Part shown: positions 11,161 through 15,103 of the stretch, in pieces
Layout: every line of letters starts with the position of its first letter
Position numbering within the stretch: position 1 is the first letter of the stretch
NCBI GenBank assembly: GCA_027604505.1
Contig: JADIIX010000299.1
Location: 1-15,103 of the forward strand
Length of the DNA stretch: 15,103 nucleotides
Direction: 5' to 3'
Origin: Gonapodya sp. JEL0774
Lineage: Eukaryota; Monoblepharomycota; Monoblepharidomycetes; Monoblepharidales; Gonapodyaceae
The notes under the pieces: model-generated
The model's input: only the letters and a program-made list of their open reading frames with translations
Told to the model about the DNA's origin: nothing
Databases searched by the model: none
Made by a program: the position numbers and the translations under genes

Positions 11161-11223
11161 GACAGCGGATTCAAGGGGTGTGCGGTACGCTACGATGAAA
11201 CCTCTCGCAAGAGAGGGCAGTGA
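11161..11223 (+). other. Possible alternative last exon of the BTG/Tob gene
   Basis: A GTATGT donor at 11070, a CTAATAC branch-like site at 11147-11153 and AG at 11159-11160 would define a 91-bp intron. The phase fits (0/0). The following 20 codons (DSGFKGCAVRY onward) run in frame to TGA 11221-11223 and would replace the last three residues of the intron-retained form, giving 487 residues in total. Confidence 0.45.
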
Positions 11224-11249
11224 AAGGGCAAAACAGAAAATGAAACTCC

Positions 11250-11255
11250 AATAAA
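11250..11255 (+). terminator. Probable poly(A) signal of the BTG/Tob gene
   Basis: A perfect AATAAA sits 27 bases after the alternative stop at 11223 and about 170 bases after the stop at 11081. Either spacing is plausible for a 3' UTR. Confidence 0.4.
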
Positions 11256-11684
11256 TGTAAAATGAAAGTATCGTCTCGGTCGCAAGAACCGGCTCCTCGT
11301 CCACCAGATCGTCAACATCTGCACCCCGCCGCATTGCCGGAGATTGATCGGCAAGGTCTTCGCTCTTCAGGTGTACGTCCAACCCTTCGCGGTTGTATGC
11401 TGTACTTGCGACCTCTGAGAGGTGAAGGCTCTACCACTGTTTCCAATCTGAACCATCTAATCTCTGGAACTCCTTGGGGCTTGGACCCCCGCACCAATTC
11501 ACCGTCCCACTTAGAGGGGACAAAGCATCCCAACCTTTCTAGGAGTACAATCACAACGAGTGATGAATTTGAAATGTTCCGTGCATGTGTAGGATCAGTG
11601 CGACTCACTCTTCCTCTCGCATGCCAAAAAAATGGTTTTATATCGTCACGCTTTGGATCCTCTCCCAAACAACATTGAACCTCA

Positions 11685-11705
11685 TTAGAATTTAGAATTT
11701 AGAAT
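11685..11705. repeat. TTAGAAT heptamer, 3 perfect copies
   Basis: Three head-to-tail copies of TTAGAAT occur in the gene-free region. The unit resembles but does not match the common fungal telomere unit TTAGGG, and three copies are too few to suggest a telomeric origin. Confidence 0.85.
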
Positions 11706-12764
11706 TGTATCCAATGAATGTGACCTCGTGCAAGGAAGGAAACACTTGCATTACGGTAGTCGACCAATATCAACAAATTGACTACCAGAGGATGGGACGC
11801 CTGTGACGGCGTGCCCCCATGTGTCCAAAATTGGAATATGACACAACCCCCACGTTGATGCATCGGCACAGTGTTTGGAAACGCTGAAATGCGTGCGGCG
11901 TGGCCATCAGCCATGTCCATTCCTGTGCTTCTGTTGTACAATACTCACCGGCCAACATTCTGTCATTGATCTTCCCCGTGCTGTACTGCATTCACCACTT
12001 CCATTGAAGAATAAGACGGTTTCTATGCAAATGACTGAAGGAACTCTCTTTTGCAGAATCAGGGCGACAGGCCGTACGTGGCTTCATGCACCTTGATTGC
12101 ACCGAAAAATGTAAGTTGTGGCAGTCATTCGTTGGCTGCAAAAGCTGTCAATGAAAATTTTAAAGGACATCAGTGGGCATGTTCACCAATGAGTGGATCA
12201 AGTCGGCGATACGATCAAGATGTGCGGCAGGAATAGACGGCCTCGTGATCGCATTTACATGCCGGTGGCGGGTCGTGCAATGCAGTCAACGTCATAACCA
12301 TGAGTATCCAAAGTGGTATTCACCCGTTGCGCATATTTTCGCTGAGCTCAGTCCACTCTGGGCGCAATAACTGTCCGAGGATGGACCCGATTGAACACCA
12401 TGTGGTTAGACGGGACTTTGGTGAGATGTGATCGTGTCACAACATGGTTGCCGTTCTCCTCAGTTGAGGGGTGTTCACCATGTACGATTCTTCGTTGTAA
12501 ACATGATGAATCCGAATGATTCGGTTGAGGAAAGGGGGCGTATACGTGGGGGTAGCGTTTCTGCACGTGTGAAGGTACTGAAGGACATTTGATAATTATG
12601 TTTGCATGGAAGAGATTGCCGTGCATGTCGCCAAGATTCCCGTCCCACGGGATAAAAACACGACACAATTGATTTTGTATTCAGTTTTCAAAAACGTCCA
12701 TGGTCAACCACGTGGTGGAAAAGTGTCAGGGGCTAGCGGCATGCCATTGCTCGTAAGTGTACGA

Positions 12765-12772
12765 TGACGTCA
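12765..12772. promoter_or_regulatory. CRE-type palindrome TGACGTCA
   Basis: A perfect 8-bp palindrome identical to the ATF/CREB bZIP consensus lies about 560 bases upstream of the RAD54 start. Sites of this type are known to bind stress-responsive bZIP factors in fungi. Function here is inference, and one 8-mer in 15 kb may be chance. Confidence 0.3.
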
Positions 12773-13333
12773 TAAAGCACTCAACAGTACAAGAGACGTC
12801 TTGCAGTCATGACTGCCCATGATAAGCGTATTCATTGTACTGCTTGATGTAACCGCACATTACGTTTGGAAAAAATAGCACAAAACCGTGCAGGAGACAA
12901 ATCCGATCCCTCACATTACAACAACAAAGATCATCATTCGAACAGAGACTTGCTTCGTCTGTGTTGGATTGAGTGATCTGGCAAGCAAAAACCACGACGG
13001 AGAAACTTTATGGGGAGGGTCTGACAGATGATCCCCACCGAAATCACACTCTGCTCCACCTCGCGCCAGCGGGAGTGCAATCCGGGTCCGAACGACATCA
13101 TGAAGCTGAAGCCTGCACGGATCAGGCAAAAAGATAGGAAAAATGGCACGCCGTGGTTTGAGGGAACGTTTTTGCTCTGGTCGGGAATTTGCAAAGGTGT
13201 AAGGAGTAAAGATCCGATGACAGTTGGTTTGAAAACTTTGGCCACTTGGATTGGACCTTGCACGCACCAACGAGGACAGGTATTCTTCGCATTCCGCACT
13301 CCATCCCCATTCCACTGCCCCTCCCATTCGAGC

Positions 13334-15103
13334 ATGCCACTTCTGTCCAAACGGCCTCTGCCATCGCAGTGCGTATCCGCATCTGCGTCCGTTCCGGCGA
13401 GACCAGCTTTGTCGTTTTCATCCCCGATGGCGAGCACGAGTGCGCCAGGGAAGAGGACCGGGAAGGGGATACGAGCTGGATACGGTGGAGACGATGCAGA
13501 TGGAAATGATCGACCGGCAAAGAGAAGGAAAATTGGTCCGGGTGACGGGGAAGTCGCAGACGGGGACATTGACTGCGATGGCGAAGGCGACGAAGGGAAC
13601 GCCGACTTCACCACCCCAGACACGGAAAATGACAATGACATCGAAAACCAAACCGAAGATGCGACCGCCTCTTCTGCCTCTTCTTCCGAACGTGCCAAAA
13701 TCGCCGCCCAGAAACTCCGTCTAGCGAAACTCAACGCCCAACGTGCCGCTCCAGGCTCCAAACCCGCCGCTCCATTGCGTGTCCCCTTGAAGGAACTATG
13801 GCAGAAGTCCGGGGTGGGATTGCAAGCGGGGAATGTGTTTAGGAAAATGGGTACGGGGACGGTAGCCGCGGGAAAGTTCAAGATGCCCGAGTTCAAGAAT
13901 GGAAAGGGAGGAGATGTGGAAGAAACAGGGAGGAATGCACCCCCAGCTTTGGGATATAGAAGGTGAGATCGGTTTCTTTTCTTCATCGGGACCTAGGAGC
14001 GCTGAGAGCGGAGTAATGCAGTGGGCAGGTGCGCAATGAGACAATTTGATCGTATATCTGAGGGGGCATCCCTTCCTCGAGGACTGAAATCACGACTCTT
14101 GGATGGAAGCGAAGCTGTCAACTATTCGCCTCTTGTGTCGCTGTATTCCCCACTGCCGTCCTGAGCTGATGTCCAATGAGACCATCTCTCCCTCTCCTTC
14201 AAGGTCCTCCCTCCTTCACACCCGTCCCATACACGACCCAGACGCAGACGGAGCCATTGTGTTGTATGGCAAGTACCTTGTTACACTTGTTTGCCGTGCC
14301 TGTCTACACTCACTTGCGCACACCCAGAACCCCCCCAACTCACCATCACCGAACAACTCGCTCTTCTCAAATCCAGTGCGCTCAAAGTATCTTCGGCGGC
14401 GGACCCTTCCGCTGCAGCCTCTCCTACGGCGTCACCAGTCGCGTCGCCGGCGGCACAGGGAAAGCAAGTCCACGTCGTAGTGGACCCGAAGTTGGGACAG
14501 GTGTTGAGACCGCACCAGGTGGGTTGTCATTTGAGCGGTGTAGTCAGGTCTTCACTTGCTATTGTTGAACGCCTTTCATCTCATGTACGGAAAATATTTC
14601 CCCTCCTCCAAATATCCATGCCAAATGCTTGGATATCCTCTCCCACAAGATCGAAGGTGTCCGCTTTCTCTACGATTGCACCACAGGCCGCAAACGTGAA
14701 GGCTCTTTCGGATGCATCATGGCCGATGAGATGGTACGTCGCAACCTTTTTAACACCTCCACTCACCTCATATTCCTCACCTCCACCACCCCGGACACCC
14801 CCATAAAAGGGTCTCGGCAAAACCCTCCAGTGTATCGCGTTACTCTGGACCTTGTTACGCCAGTCACCACTCGCAGGAAAACCCACTGTGGACAAAGTCG
14901 TCGTTGCCTGTCCGTCCTCGCTTGTCAAGAACTGGGCAAAGGAGATCGGGAAGTGGGTGGGTGGAAGGGCGGGGTGTTTGGTGGGTGGGACTTTGATGTT
15001 GCAATAGTGGCGCGTGGCGTCGGGGACTGATGTTGATATTCGATATGGAGTGTAGGTGTGCGACGGGAAGGACTCCAAGAGCGAGCTTACGAAGCAGCTG
15101 CAA
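13334..15103 (+). CDS. RAD54: DNA repair and recombination ATPase Rad54 (5' part, spliced)
   Basis: Rad54 is a Snf2-family double-stranded-DNA translocase that works with Rad51 in homologous recombination in the nucleus (family knowledge). The exons are 13334-13962, 14204-14268, 14328-14518, 14650-14733, 14810-14980 and 15056-15103. Together they give 396 residues in one frame, running off the right edge. The N-terminal 200 residues are variable, with a basic patch (RPAKRRK) and an acidic stretch. The conserved core then follows: [41 protein letters not shown] (about 279-295), EGVRFLYDC, motif [18 protein letters not shown] with Walker Lys 327, motif Ia [10 protein letters not shown], and [10 protein letters not shown]. 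This order matches Rad54 rather than other Snf2 proteins such as Rdh54, Mot1 or the Snf2 remodellers. I chose ATG 13334 because it opens with [11 protein letters not shown] after a CT-rich tract; the frame is open farther upstream to 13028 but that part is not protein-like. Intron 2 needs a GC donor. Confidence 0.95.
14269..14327 (+). other. GC-AG intron in RAD54
   Basis: The only splice that keeps the RAD54 frame joins ...GCCATTGTGTTGTATG at 14268 to AACCCCCC at 14328, making a Glu codon and the conserved LYEPP. The donor then reads GCAAGT, the classical GC-AG variant, and the acceptor is CCCAG. The GT two bases further on would shift the frame and destroy the downstream VHVVVDP motif. Length is 59 bp. 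Confidence 0.85.

Larger units (their letters stand above)
11224..13333. other. Intergenic region without a supported gene
   Basis: This 2.1-kb stretch lies between the BTG/Tob and RAD54 genes. The left part (to about 11600) is GC-richer and open on both strands: a 138-codon plus-strand frame with a real ATG at 11262-11678, and minus-strand frames including an acidic segment at about 11270-11380. None has a recognisable motif, and the longest minus-strand frame at 11668 begins with TTG. The rest is AT-richer with only short frames. It probably contains the RAD54 promoter at its right end. No RNA gene or mobile element was recognised. Confidence 0.45.

Noticed and set aside
10846-11382. 178-codon minus-strand frame with a hydrophobic stretch near 11200-11260
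   Set aside because: It overlaps the acidic and Pro-rich end of the BTG/Tob coding region. The hydrophobic part comes from T-rich 3' flank on that strand, and no family motif is visible.
13028-13333. Extension of Rad54 to an upstream in-frame ATG at 13028
   Set aside because: The added residues are not protein-like and end in a CT-rich leader typical of sequence just before a start codon; ATG 13334 fits better.
12934-13986. 350-codon minus-strand open frame opposite RAD54 exon 1
   Set aside because: The plus strand at 13334-13962 joins in frame to unmistakable Rad54 sequence, so the minus frame is a shadow.
14204-14271. GT donor at 14271 for RAD54 intron 2
   Set aside because: It would put the next exon in the wrong frame and lose VHVVVDP and LRPHQ; the GC donor at 14269 keeps both.
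1-15103. tRNA genes, CRISPR arrays, long terminal repeats or transposase genes
   Set aside because: I looked for T-loop-like GGTTCRA motifs, regularly spaced direct repeats and long inverted ends by eye and found none that held up. A computational scan could still find diverged elements.

Overview
The window looks like nuclear DNA of a filamentous fungus, most likely a basidiomycete (inference). The genes are broken by many short spliceosomal introns (59-241 bp, GTRNGT-type donors), have pyrimidine-rich leaders before the start ATGs, and encode long Ser/Pro-rich low-complexity stretches. Nothing bacterial, viral or organellar was seen.

Layout: (1) 1-4833, plus strand: 3' part of a P4-type ATPase (phospholipid flippase) gene, entering from the left edge. 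Nine exon pieces join in frame into 1338 residues with all the P-type ATPase signatures. (2) 4834-5331: spacer between convergent genes. (3) 8062-5332, minus strand: a large, low-complexity hypothetical protein I do not recognise. It has two short 5' exons, one 2.4-kb exon and an internal 51-bp minisatellite. (4) 8063-9515: AT-richer divergent spacer. (5) 9516 to about 11081 (or 11223), plus strand: a BTG/Tob (APRO) domain protein, recognised only after joining two exons. (6) about 11224-13333: 2.1 kb with no gene I can support. (7) 13334-15103, plus strand: 5' part of RAD54, the Snf2-family recombination motor, running off the right edge. Six exons join in frame, and one intron requires a GC donor.

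The genes do not form a pathway. A flippase (membrane lipid asymmetry), a probable mRNA-decay adaptor (BTG/Tob) and a homologous-recombination ATPase are ordinary eukaryotic housekeeping or regulatory genes that happen to be neighbours. I found no defence system, secondary-metabolite cluster or clear transposon. The most notable points are the large disordered insertions in the flippase next to its phosphorylation site, a BTG domain with an internal Ser/Pro insertion in a fungus, the GC-AG intron in RAD54, and the repeat-bearing unknown gene. All exon joins are hand-made from splice motifs, reading frame and family motifs, with no transcript evidence.
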